From Bacteroidales bacterium (GTDB lineage Bacteria; Bacteroidota; Bacteroidia; Bacteroidales; NBLH01): a stretch of DNA of 7,516 bases. The position numbers and the translations under genes were made by a program. The notes beneath the pieces are model-generated. The model was not told where the DNA came from. It saw nothing but the letters and a program-made list of their open reading frames with translations, and ran no database searches. Numbering within the stretch: position 1 is the stretch's first letter; each line of letters starts with the position of its first letter. The stretch covers positions 1 to 7,516 of the forward strand of contig JARGGF010000192.1 of the NCBI GenBank assembly GCA_029210905.1. The letters are read 5' to 3'. Positions 1 through 5,613 of this stretch are shown piece by piece.

Positions 1-939
1 GTTTTTATTATACGCTTCTATAGTTTGTTCTTTTTTCATTCTGTATTCGTTTGTCTCATAGCTATTTTGCTGTTCTTCCCCTCTATTATGATTGGGCTGC
101 ATGATTTGCTTATTTTGATAATTACGTTCTGAATATTTTTTTACCTCGCTTAATTGAGACAATTTGTTTGGAACTACTTTTTCTTTTTTATAGTTGGTGT
201 TTGAAATATTCGGACGATAGATGTTTAATTCTTGATTCCTCTGATTTCGCCCTGGTGAATTAATATCATAAATAGACGCACTTCTTACATTTCTACCCAT
301 GTTCCTTCGTAAGTCTTGTCTGTCAGGGCCCGATACATAAGTGGTGCGATGACTGTTGTCAAAATAGGTGTTATTTATCACTGTTGAGTGAATTATAATT
401 TGTGTGTTTGCTTTGTGATTTATATGGTACTGGTATAAATTGCGCCTGTCTAAATCCCGCTCTCTTACAAATACCCAGTGGTCGTAGTTACTGTTGTATT
501 GATTTCCAAAACTAATCATTATGCTGACACCTGGTTGCATTGGCGCCCATCCGTAGTAACCTCTTGATCGCCTCCAAATTACCCATGCAGGGCCCCATTC
601 ATTGTCAGGAATCCAGAACCATCCATAGTAGTTGTCATAATCCCACCTGCCATAATGGAAAGGTGCCCAGCCCCAGTTGTATTCTGATACCCATGTCATT
701 CCATAATCTGTCATTATCCAATAACCATTTGAATAGTATGGCTGAAAGTCGTTTCCGACATCAGGCATCCATACATAGCCATAATTTGGATAGTTGACCC
801 ACTGGCCATAAGGACTTAGTTGGTCGTAAAATACCTGGTAGGTAACATCAAACTGTTGTGCCTGAGTCTGCTTTGCATAGAGCAATGATGATATAATCAA
901 TACAAACAATATAATGATATGTTTAATTTTTGTTTTCAT
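1..939 (-). CDS. Secreted DUF6600 protein, 3' end beyond window
   Basis: The frame is open for 313 codons from the ATG at 939-937 down to base 1 with no stop, so the C-terminus lies outside the window. Residues 1 to about 28 form a signal peptide: a Lys-rich start, a hydrophobic stretch at residues 8-22, then a TQAQQ cleavage region. Residues 38-136 are full of Trp, Tyr, Gly and Pro and carry the DUF6600 signature: LSPYGQWV (41-48), YGYVWMPD (53-60), WGWAPFHYGRW (89-99), EWGPAWVIWR (114-123) and YYGWAPMQP (128-136). From about residue 200 on it is low-complexity, rich in Asn, Gln, Arg, Lys and Glu, and probably disordered. The function is unknown; export to the periplasm or cell surface is inferred from the signal peptide. 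No Shine-Dalgarno is seen, as is usual in Bacteroidota. The likely promoter lies 182 bases upstream, leaving a leader of about 175 nt, and shares its upstream element with the neighbouring HPF-type gene. Confidence 0.88.
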   Translation of the reverse strand, partial: MKTKIKHIIILFVLIISSLLYAKQTQAQQFDVTYQVFYDQLSPYGQWVNYPNYGYVWMPDVGNDFQPYYSNGYWIMTDYGMTWVSEYNWGWAPFHYGRWDYDNYYGWFWIPDNEWGPAWVIWRRSRGYYGWAPMQPGVSIMISFGNQYNSNYDHWVFVRERDLDRRNLYQYHINHKANTQIIIHSTVINNTYFDNSHRTTYVSGPDRQDLRRNMGRNVRSASIYDINSPGRNQRNQELNIYRPNISNTNYKKEKVVPNKLSQLSEVKKYSERNYQNKQIMQPNHNRGEEQQNSYETNEYRMKKEQTIEAYNKN

Positions 940-1019
940 GTTCTTTGAGTTAAATAAGCTATTTTATTATCATGATAGTCATTTAATACCAAATCACGCA
1001 TAAAATATTTAAAAATGGA

Positions 1020-1034
1020 TTGGCAAAATGCCAA
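1020..1034. repeat. Short perfect inverted repeat in the DUF6600 leader
   Basis: TTGGCA, a 3-base AAA spacer, then TGCCAA: 6-bp perfect arms. If transcription starts near 1114, this lies in the 5' leader of the DUF6600 gene, about 80 bases before its ATG. It could be a small mRNA hairpin or an operator. It is short enough to be chance. Confidence 0.3.
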
Positions 1035-1120
1035 AGGATTAGGATGTGTAAAGATTTTTTTCTGTCACATCATAATCAGTCGGTATAACCAGCTGTTTTT
1101 AGAGGGTTAGCACAGTACTG

Positions 1121-1191
1121 CAAAGGTAGGTTAGCTTCTGGCTGTAACCATTACATAATTTCAGAAAAGAATTACATGATTCACACATTTA
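1121..1191 (-). promoter_or_regulatory. Bacteroidota promoter plus shared upstream element, for the DUF6600 gene
   Basis: On the minus strand, 1128-1121 reads TACCTTTG, a perfect match to the Bacteroidota -7 consensus TAnnTTTG, followed by the commonly seen CA. Transcription should start near 1114. Upstream (1142-1191) is a 50-bp element also found before the HPF-type gene. On the minus strand it reads AAATGTGTGAAT, 2 bases, TGTAA, 11 bases, AATTATGTA, then TTACAG in the place of the -33 box. The position just upstream of the -33 region suits an activator site or part of an alternative sigma-factor promoter. The -7 match and the two-copy conservation are direct observations; the regulatory role is inferred. 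Confidence 0.6.
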
Positions 1192-1348
1192 TTTGAAAAT
1201 ACTTTAGGCAATTTAGTCAATGGTCGCTAGATGATTACTGAATAATAATGACAAATTTCTAATGACTAATGACTCTTTTTTCAAGAATGGAAAGTCCAGT
1301 TGCGTATTATATTAATAAAAAATCGTTGCCAACTGACACCCTTTAAGT

Positions 1349-1672
1349 TTAACCCTTTAATTGATGCTTTAATCTATCGGCTATTTTATCAAGTGAAGCA
1401 ATTAACTTTTCTGTAGCTCCCGTAATAGCGAGTTCATAAGTGTTGGCATTATTTGTAACCGCAATTGGTTGTCTTCTTTCAATCCGGGCCTCCAACAGGC
1501 ATCTGATATCATTGGGCCCTTCTTTGGGCCCATTTTCGTCTGAAAGATGTACCTCAATGCGGGTGATATGGTCTTTGTACCTATTTAATTGTTCTGATAT
1601 TAAGGCAGTTATAGGGGCTGTTACTTTTTCACCGCCGCTGACATTATTGTCGGTATTAAATTGAATTATCAT
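1349..1672 (-). CDS. HPF/RaiA-family ribosome-associated protein
   Basis: The 107-aa product matches the short HPF/RaiA (sigma-54 modulation/S30EA) family: proteins that bind the 30S subunit near the decoding centre, block mRNA and tRNA, and keep ribosomes inactive but intact under stress or in stationary phase. The length suits the short class without the dimerising C-terminal domain of long HPF. The beta-alpha-beta-beta-beta-alpha order can be traced: strand 1-7, helix 18-31, strand 34-43 (ITRIEVHLSDENG), strand 56-63 (RCLLEARI), strand 68-76 (QPIAVTNNA), helix 78-104. The conserved stretches RIEVHLSDENG and LEARIERRQPIAVT fit Bacteroidota members of the family. There is no Shine-Dalgarno. 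The start is the only reasonable ATG. A strong upstream element, shared with the DUF6600 gene, ends about 50 bases before the ATG, giving a predicted short leader of about 20 nt. No clear terminator follows. Confidence 0.88.
   Translation of the reverse strand: MIIQFNTDNNVSGGEKVTAPITALISEQLNRYKDHITRIEVHLSDENGPKEGPNDIRCLLEARIERRQPIAVTNNANTYELAITGATEKLIASLDKIADRLKHQLKG
1513..1532. repeat. GC-rich inverted repeat inside the HPF-type gene
   Basis: TGGGCCC and GGGCCCA flank a 6-base loop: a perfect 7-bp stem, unusually GC-rich for this AT-rich window. It falls on codons for residues ENGPKEGPND, where two Gly-Pro pairs encode the arms. The protein sequence may explain it entirely, though it would form a stable hairpin in the mRNA. 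Confidence 0.4.
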
Positions 1673-1698
1673 GGTTTTAATTGTTTATTTGCATGCTA

Positions 1699-1769
1699 CA
1701 AAATTGAGCAACTATTAAACTATAAGTGATACATAATTAAATGAATAAGTTACAACATTCACACATTTT
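1699..1769 (-). promoter_or_regulatory. Promoter with shared upstream element, for the HPF-type gene
   Basis: The element at 1720-1769 aligns without gaps to 1142-1191 (35 of 50 bases). It has the same blocks on the minus strand: AAATGTGTGAAT, 2 bases, TGTAA, 11 bases, AATTATGTA, then TTATAG at the -33 position. Exactly the same distance downstream as in the other copy, 1706-1699 reads CAATTTTG: the TTTG of the -7 box is kept while the TA half is lost. A start near 1692 would give a leader of about 20 nt. A weak -7 box beside a conserved upstream block suggests dependence on an activator or on an alternative sigma factor; this is inference. Confidence 0.55.
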
Positions 1770-1835
1770 TGAGCAAACTTTTGTGGCTTTATTAAAGTAA
1801 AAATCTACATCAGGATTTGTTCCACTCTTTGTCAT
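1737..1835 (-). pseudogene. N-terminal remnant of a YdeI/DUF1801-type gene
   Basis: A 32-codon reading frame from the ATG at 1835-1833. Its first 19 residues, MTKSGTNPDVDFYFNKATK, closely resemble the start of YdeI/OmpD-associated (DUF1801-like) proteins, which typically begin with N-P-x-V-D-x-Y-F-x-K-A-x-K-W. The resemblance stops at about 1779, where a Trp would be expected, and the last 13 codons (CSKMCECCNLFI end) run into the promoter element of the HPF-type gene. These proteins are usually well over 100 residues, so only the 5' tip survives. The scrap starts 22 bases after the DUF4256 stop. The match is short and made from memory, so a chance resemblance is possible. Confidence 0.42.
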
Positions 1836-1857
1836 AGCATGTAATTTTGTGTAAAAT

Positions 1858-2433
1858 TCAAACCTTTAGCGAACCACGAAACCCTCTGGCAGCATAGTAA
1901 GATTCTGCTCCATTGTGATAGGTAAAGACATGGTTGTAGCGACAATCACAAAAGATGGCGCCACCAAGTTTCCTAATCTCATCTGGTGTTTTCACCCAGC
2001 TCGATGTTTTTGTATCGAACTTTCCAAGTTGCTGTAATTTACGGTATTGTTCTTCAGTTAAAATCTCAATGTCCATGTCTGCTGCCATCTGAATAGCGCT
2101 ATTTCCGGGTTTATGTTCTTTTCTCGACTCCAGCGCTTCGTGGTCGTAACAAATACTTCGGCGGCCTTTGGGGCTTTCTGCCGAACAATCATAAAAAATG
2201 TATTCGTCCGTTTTTTTATCATAAGCAACAACATCCGGCTCACCACCAGTACTTTCCATTTCATCGAGCGACCACAATTTATCGGTATTAGCTTCCAGCT
2301 TTGTTCGTATTTTATCCCATTCAAGGCCTTTATGTCGGTTTATGTTTTTCTCAAAACGGGCTTTTAATACGCTGAGTAGTTCTTCACGTTGTTCTAATGT
2401 CAACTCCTTTTTATAGCTATTCATTTTGTTCAT
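1858..2433 (-). CDS. DUF4256 family protein
   Basis: The 191-aa product looks like a full-length DUF4256 protein, a soluble family of about 180-190 residues with no established function. Recognisable family stretches: LTLEQREELLSVLKARFEKN (11-30), LEWDKIRTKLE (37-47), LWSLDEMESTGGEPDVV (53-69), DCSAESPKGRRSICYD (82-97), LESRKEHKP (101-109), and near the C-terminus CDCRYNHVFTYHNGAESYY (162-180) followed by AARGFRG. Conserved Cys, His and Asp residues (Cys83, Cys95, His98, Cys162, Cys164, His168, His173) could form a metal or active site, but that is speculation. There is no signal peptide or membrane segment. Two ATGs lie close together (codons 1 and 4); neither has a Shine-Dalgarno, so the start is uncertain by three codons. 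No neighbour suggests a pathway. Confidence 0.85.
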   Translation of the reverse strand: MNKMNSYKKELTLEQREELLSVLKARFEKNINRHKGLEWDKIRTKLEANTDKLWSLDEMESTGGEPDVVAYDKKTDEYIFYDCSAESPKGRRSICYDHEALESRKEHKPGNSAIQMAADMDIEILTEEQYRKLQQLGKFDTKTSSWVKTPDEIRKLGGAIFCDCRYNHVFTYHNGAESYYAARGFRGSLKV

Positions 2434-2464
2434 AGTTTTAGTATTAGATCTGTTAAATATTCAT

Positions 2465-2554
2465 TTATTGTTTAGCCGAAAAGATTTTTCTTTCAGCAGG
2501 CCTATAATACCATGATACCACAGTCATGATCAGAAATCCACAGAAGGAAATGCT
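2465..2554 (-). pseudogene. Possible C-terminal membrane-helix fragment
   Basis: A frame open from the stop at 2557-2555 to the stop at 2467-2465 reads SISFCGFLIMTVVSWYY followed by RPAERKIFSAKQ. This is a hydrophobic, aromatic-rich helix with a positively charged tail, the usual look of the last transmembrane segment of a membrane protein. It has no upstream body, so if real it is a decayed remnant. The family was not recognised, and a frame this short may be chance. Confidence 0.22.
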
Positions 2555-2575
2555 TTATTTATCGCTTGACTTTAA

Positions 2576-2677
2576 TTATTGCTTCCAGGGTTCGGCCTCA
2601 TCAAAGCTATCATTTAATTGCCTTAATATATTTCGTCTGGCAAAATAATTCACTGCTTCGATTGTTCCGCCATTCAT
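2576..2677 (-). CDS. Small hypothetical ORF or C-terminal gene remnant
   Basis: ATG at 2677-2675, 33 codons then TAA. The product MNGGTIEAVNYFARRNILRQ, then LNDSFDEAEPWKQ, has the balanced charged and hydrophobic make-up of a real amphipathic protein end, unlike most chance ORFs here. It is not recognised. An in-frame stop lies 15 bases before the ATG, and no Shine-Dalgarno or convincing promoter is seen, so it may be the tail of a lost gene. It shares strand with all its neighbours. Confidence 0.3.
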   Translation of the reverse strand: MNGGTIEAVNYFARRNILRQLNDSFDEAEPWKQ

Positions 2678-2902
2678 AAGATCTATAACTTACCTAATAT
2701 CCGAAAGATATCAGATGAATTATTGATAACCAGGTGTTAATAATTTTTATTAAGCTGTCTTTTTCAGAACAGTTGTCTGATGTCTGTCAATCGATTAAGC
2801 ACTTAACAATGGATTTAAGGAATTAAACAGGTTCACATGATTTATAATTTAGAGGTAGTATCTCATCAATATAGACTATGACAAATTTAAAAAGTTTTAA
2901 AT

Positions 2903-2942
2903 AAAAAGCCAGTTCATTCTTTTGAATTTTACTGGCATTTTT
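2903..2942 (-). terminator. Hairpin terminator after the permease remnant
   Basis: GCCAGT (2908-2913) pairs with ACTGGC (2931-2936) across a 17-base loop, and flanking A and T runs extend the stem. Read on the minus strand the hairpin is followed by TTTTTATTT, the layout of an intrinsic terminator. It lies 26 bases past the permease stop. A matching T run on the other strand (ATTTTT at 2937-2942) would allow it to work in both directions. Confidence 0.6.
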
Positions 2943-2967
2943 CTATCACCTCCATTTAAATAAGTTC

Positions 2968-3405
2968 TTACCTCCGTTTTTTATAAACACGCAAGGCAAA
3001 GATATAAGCAATAACCATTATTCCTATACACAATGCAAGAGCTATCCAGATATCGCTACCTACTTGTTGATTGTTGAGTAACGCTCGTATTACATTTACA
3101 ATTGATGTTACAGGTTGGTTTTCTGCAAAAAACCGTATCACTTTTGGCATTGTATCAGTCGGTACAAACGCCGAACTAATAAATGGTAGAAGATGAATCA
3201 CAAAGGCAAATGCACCTGCACTATCAGCTGATTTTGCAGAAAGCCCAGCAATTACCGCAATCCATGTCATAGCAAGTGTAAACAGTCCAAGAATTCCAAC
3301 TACAGCAAACCAAGGCAATACTCCTGCCGTTGAACGGAAACCCATAATGAATGCAATAAGGATGATAAGGGTAACCGAAATCGCATTAGATACGGGTGGG
3401 AATCC
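2968..3405 (-). pseudogene. 5'-truncated ABC-2 type transporter permease
   Basis: The frame encodes the C-terminal half of an ABC-2 (DrrB-like) permease, the membrane subunit of ATP-driven exporters of drugs or other small molecules. Family features are clear: VSNAISVTLIILIAFIMGFRS, a helix, GLFTLAMTWIAVIAGLSAKS, PFISSAFVPTDTMPKVIRFF with AENQPVTSIVNVIRALL, and a last helix before YKKRR. An ATG at 3345-3343 gives 125 residues, but homology continues upstream of it to about 3393 and then stops, with an in-frame TAG at 3408-3406. Complete members are about 250 residues, so the first half, including several helices, is missing; it is not found upstream in any frame, nor is an ATPase subunit. The C-terminus is intact with its own terminator, so this is a recent-looking truncation. 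A functional 125-residue protein is very unlikely. Confidence 0.75.
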
Positions 3406-3592
3406 CTAAAACAACTGGTCGCCACTGCGATACATTTCTTTTTTATGCAACTGCACAGCTAATTTTATAAAACGCAGTGAGTAAACCTGGTTTATGCATG
3501 CCATATAAGAAGATTGAAAAGACTGTCTGTCAAACTATGGTCCCGACCTTTGTAAAGAGATAAATGAGGGAAATAGGAGTAGGACTTTCGAA

Positions 3593-3619
3593 GCACTTCA
3601 CTTGACACGGTGGCAGTGC
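3593..3619. repeat. Imperfect hairpin with tRNA-like bases
   Basis: GCACT (3593-3597) pairs with AGTGC (3615-3619), and CAC with GTG inside it, separated by a small internal loop, with an 8-base terminal loop. It lies just past the DUF4386 stop but has no T run, so it is not an intrinsic terminator. The same bases resemble parts of a tRNA read in reverse: TTGACACGGTGGC (3602-3614) and TTCGAA (3587-3592). The D, T and acceptor stems do not form, so no tRNA gene is called. Confidence 0.25.
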
Positions 3620-3643
3620 ATCAACTCAAAATTACTGTAACTT

Positions 3644-4333
3644 TTAGTCTGTTGCTATCAAGGCTCTTTTGTTAAACCCTTTCACAATCAGCCATATGCC
3701 TAAAATGATCTCTAGCACAGCTGTTGGTGCATTTAGGATTAGGTATTCTGAAGTAATTACATCAATTATTTGGAACAAAATTAGAAAGCTTGCCAAAATA
3801 GTAAGAAATGTACCTATGATGCCCCAAACTGGCAACCATAAGGGAAGGAATTTTGATTTGAAGAATAGGTAGTAAAGTATTGCATTGCTTGCTCCTAAGA
3901 TCAATACCATAAATACATGATTTACGTAATCTCTTGTGTGTTTAAGCATATTTCCTATAATCCCAAGAGTTGACATATCTGCATTTGACGATGTAACATA
4001 TCCTTGACTTAAGCTTAAAACAGACAATAATAGCATTGTCCCAAAAATCATTAAACAGGTGGCAATTATTCTGAAGCTGATAAAAGCAACTGTCAAGGCC
4101 TTACTGACTTTTGTCAGAATAGGAAATAAGAAAAGAGCTATGCCCAGATAAATCAGAGCCAAAACAAATTGAAAAACTGCTGCGAAAACAACCTGATTAG
4201 CATTCTCTGCAGCCTGGGTCAAATAATCAGTTGAATCAACGTCAGGAGAAATGCTTAGTAATCCTGTGACCATTCCGAGGATAATTAGCCCTCCTGCTAT
4301 TTTTGCGTTGTATTTTGTTGCTTTAATTTTCAT
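3644..4333 (-). CDS. DUF4386 integral membrane protein
   Basis: The 229-aa product is a complete-looking DUF4386 protein, a membrane family without an assigned function. Six hydrophobic segments can be placed at about 11-30, 47-72, 82-107, 136-157, 166-190 and 198-218, joined by short loops. Family-like stretches include NAKIAGGLIILGMVTGLLSI near the start, YLTQAAENANQVVFAAVFQF, ISFRII (85-90), the polar loop ending HTRDYVNHVF (132-141), and LPLWLPVWGIIG (163-174). No catalytic or transport motif is seen. The gene starts 67 bases after the serine hydrolase stop, with no recognisable promoter or terminator between, so the two are probably co-transcribed. A role in the same process as the hydrolase is inference from position. 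No Shine-Dalgarno is present. Confidence 0.83.
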   Translation of the reverse strand: MKIKATKYNAKIAGGLIILGMVTGLLSISPDVDSTDYLTQAAENANQVVFAAVFQFVLALIYLGIALFLFPILTKVSKALTVAFISFRIIATCLMIFGTMLLLSVLSLSQGYVTSSNADMSTLGIIGNMLKHTRDYVNHVFMVLILGASNAILYYLFFKSKFLPLWLPVWGIIGTFLTILASFLILFQIIDVITSEYLILNAPTAVLEIILGIWLIVKGFNKRALIATD

Positions 4334-4400
4334 TTTTTGGAACTGTTGATATTTTTTAATGTCTTTTTTCTCTTTAAAATTCCAATATTATACCGCTCCT

Positions 4401-5525
4401 TTAAAACTGGGGACCAAGAACTTTAGACAAGTTTTCTAAAAACGGAATCATTTTACCACAGTTAATAAATACCACCAATCCGTATTCTTTTTCAGGTATG
4501 AACATGGCATAGGCCTGAAAATCATGATTATTTCCTGTATGCATATGCATTGTCAGGTTAGGAGTCTGCTTTTGCGCAAATCCAAGCCCCCAACCAGTTT
4601 GCCCTATTTCCTGCTTTAAGGGATTGTCATCCTTAAAGTGTGTTTGTTCTTTTAGCATTTCATTAAATCTTTCGGGTTGCATTCCCTCTCTTTTAAGCAT
4701 TGCTATGATGAATTTGGCATATTCAGATGCTTCACTGTGCACACTTGAAAATGCATTGAACGTTTTTCCACTCCATCTGCCTGGTCCAGGCTTGTTTTGC
4801 GTTGGTTTTCCGTTTTCATCATGCCCATATACCTTGTGGGCTTCAAGGTAATCATCCCAAACAAATGTTGTATGTTCCATAGTTAATGGCTTTGTCACCT
4901 TTTTTTGAAACAGTTCATTTAACTCTTCTCTAAATCCCACACCTTTTTGCATTCCGATAACGGCTGCTAAATATTGATACGCTTCACCGGAATACATAAA
5001 ATCGGTGCCCGGTTTAAAAGCCAGTTCAATCTTTTGATCATTTGCATGATTGGGGAATCCCGTTTGATGTGATAATACCATACGTGCCGTAATCAATTTA
5101 TAGTCTTCGCTTGATTCGGGAGCAATTCCCGGGTGTGGCAGGTACTCATGAAGTGGTTTATCCAAATCTAATGTACCCTCTTCGGCCATTTTTAATGCAA
5201 AATAAGCAAATATCGGTTTTGACAGTGAAGCACCTTCAAATATACTCTGCTTATTAATTGGCTCTTTGGTAAGCAAATTACTTACACCAAAAACTTCATG
5301 ATAGACTACTTCATTGTTGTTGATTATGGCAATGGAAATACCCGGGATTTTTTCCTTTGTAATTATCTGCTCAATTTCTGAGGTAAGCCTTGTGTTACTG
5401 ATGGTTTTTCCATCTGGTGTACTAACCACTGAATTTTGAGCACTAGTTTTAAATGTGAACAATAAAAACAATAGGGAGCAAACACTTAGCAGTATCACTC
5501 TTTTTTCCTTTTCTACTTTTTGCAT
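4401..5525 (-). CDS. Secreted serine hydrolase, class C beta-lactamase-like
   Basis: The 374-aa product belongs to the beta-lactamase/penicillin-binding (class C, Pfam Beta-lactamase) superfamily. Residues 1 to about 30 are a signal peptide: charged start, hydrophobic core VILLSVCSLLFLLF, then TSAQ. The catalytic SxxK box is S100-L-S-K103, in the context EGASLSKPIFAYFALKMAEE. LSHQTGFPNH (151-160) is the usual family stretch after the nucleophile. The second motif is Y178-S-G in place of Y-x-N, and the third is H329-T-G in place of K-T-G; both substitutions are common in esterase- and peptidase-like members. Substrate cannot be deduced: a D-peptidase, esterase or amidase is as likely as a beta-lactamase, and resistance should not be assumed. 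It has its own promoter about 40-70 bases upstream and lies 88 bases after the AraC gene, which may regulate it. Confidence 0.9.
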   Translation of the reverse strand: MQKVEKEKRVILLSVCSLLFLLFTFKTSAQNSVVSTPDGKTISNTRLTSEIEQIITKEKIPGISIAIINNNEVVYHEVFGVSNLLTKEPINKQSIFEGASLSKPIFAYFALKMAEEGTLDLDKPLHEYLPHPGIAPESSEDYKLITARMVLSHQTGFPNHANDQKIELAFKPGTDFMYSGEAYQYLAAVIGMQKGVGFREELNELFQKKVTKPLTMEHTTFVWDDYLEAHKVYGHDENGKPTQNKPGPGRWSGKTFNAFSSVHSEASEYAKFIIAMLKREGMQPERFNEMLKEQTHFKDDNPLKQEIGQTGWGLGFAQKQTPNLTMHMHTGNNHDFQAYAMFIPEKEYGLVVFINCGKMIPFLENLSKVLGPQF

Positions 5526-5550
5526 GGTTTTTAAATTTACTTTTTAAAAA

Positions 5551-5560
5551 TTGTTTACAA
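5551..5560. repeat. Small palindrome at the hydrolase transcription start
   Basis: On the minus strand it reads TTGTAAACAA, with TTGT and ACAA arms around AA. It overlaps the predicted transcription start (about 5558) of the serine hydrolase gene. A repressor site is possible, but the repeat is short and in AT-rich sequence. Confidence 0.2.
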
Positions 5561-5565
5561 TGCGT

Positions 5566-5594
5566 CAAAGGTATTATGATAGGAAAGGAAGAAA
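5566..5594 (-). promoter_or_regulatory. Bacteroidota-type promoter for the serine hydrolase gene
   Basis: On the minus strand, 5573-5566 reads TACCTTTG, a perfect TAnnTTTG -7 box. It is preceded after 17 bases by TTTC (5594-5591), close to the -33 TTTG consensus. Transcription would start near 5558, giving a leader of about 33 nt. It lies in the 88-base gap after the AraC gene, so the hydrolase (and probably the DUF4386 gene) can be transcribed separately from the regulator. Confidence 0.6.
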
Positions 5595-5613
5595 TTGTAT
5601 AAAATGGACATTC

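Larger units (their letters stand above)
2434..2902. other. Gene-poor stretch with scattered coding-like scraps
   Basis: No intact gene is visible between the DUF4256 start and the terminator of the permease remnant. On the minus strand there are two short frames with protein-like sequence (listed separately, at 2465-2554 and 2576-2677). The rest is AT-rich with stops in all frames and no strong promoter: TAGCTTTG at 2609-2602 matches TAnnTTTG but lacks a -33 box and lies inside a coding-like frame. The upstream signals of DUF4256 could not be identified. Confidence 0.5.

Noticed and set aside
540..797. 85-codon open frame on the plus strand
   Set aside because: It lies antisense to the clear DUF6600 coding sequence, and its Ser, His and Pro-rich product looks like a shadow.
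1105..1135. GGTTAGC direct repeat around the DUF6600 -7 box
   Set aside because: Only 7 bases, not present in the other copy of the shared promoter.
1440..1664. Open frame on the plus strand inside the HPF-type gene
   Set aside because: Complement of a strongly recognised gene; no independent signal.
2058..2367. Open frames on both strands inside the DUF4256 gene
   Set aside because: Out-of-frame shadows of a full-length recognised family protein.
3406..3504. 32-codon minus-strand ORF ending in the stop just upstream of the permease remnant
   Set aside because: In frame with the remnant, but its sequence (ending MYRSGDQLF) does not match the missing half of the permease and has no start signal.
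3520..3639. 40-codon open frame on the plus strand
   Set aside because: No start codon; its Arg-Thr-Phe-Glu-rich sequence is the kind produced by translating tRNA-like DNA in reverse.
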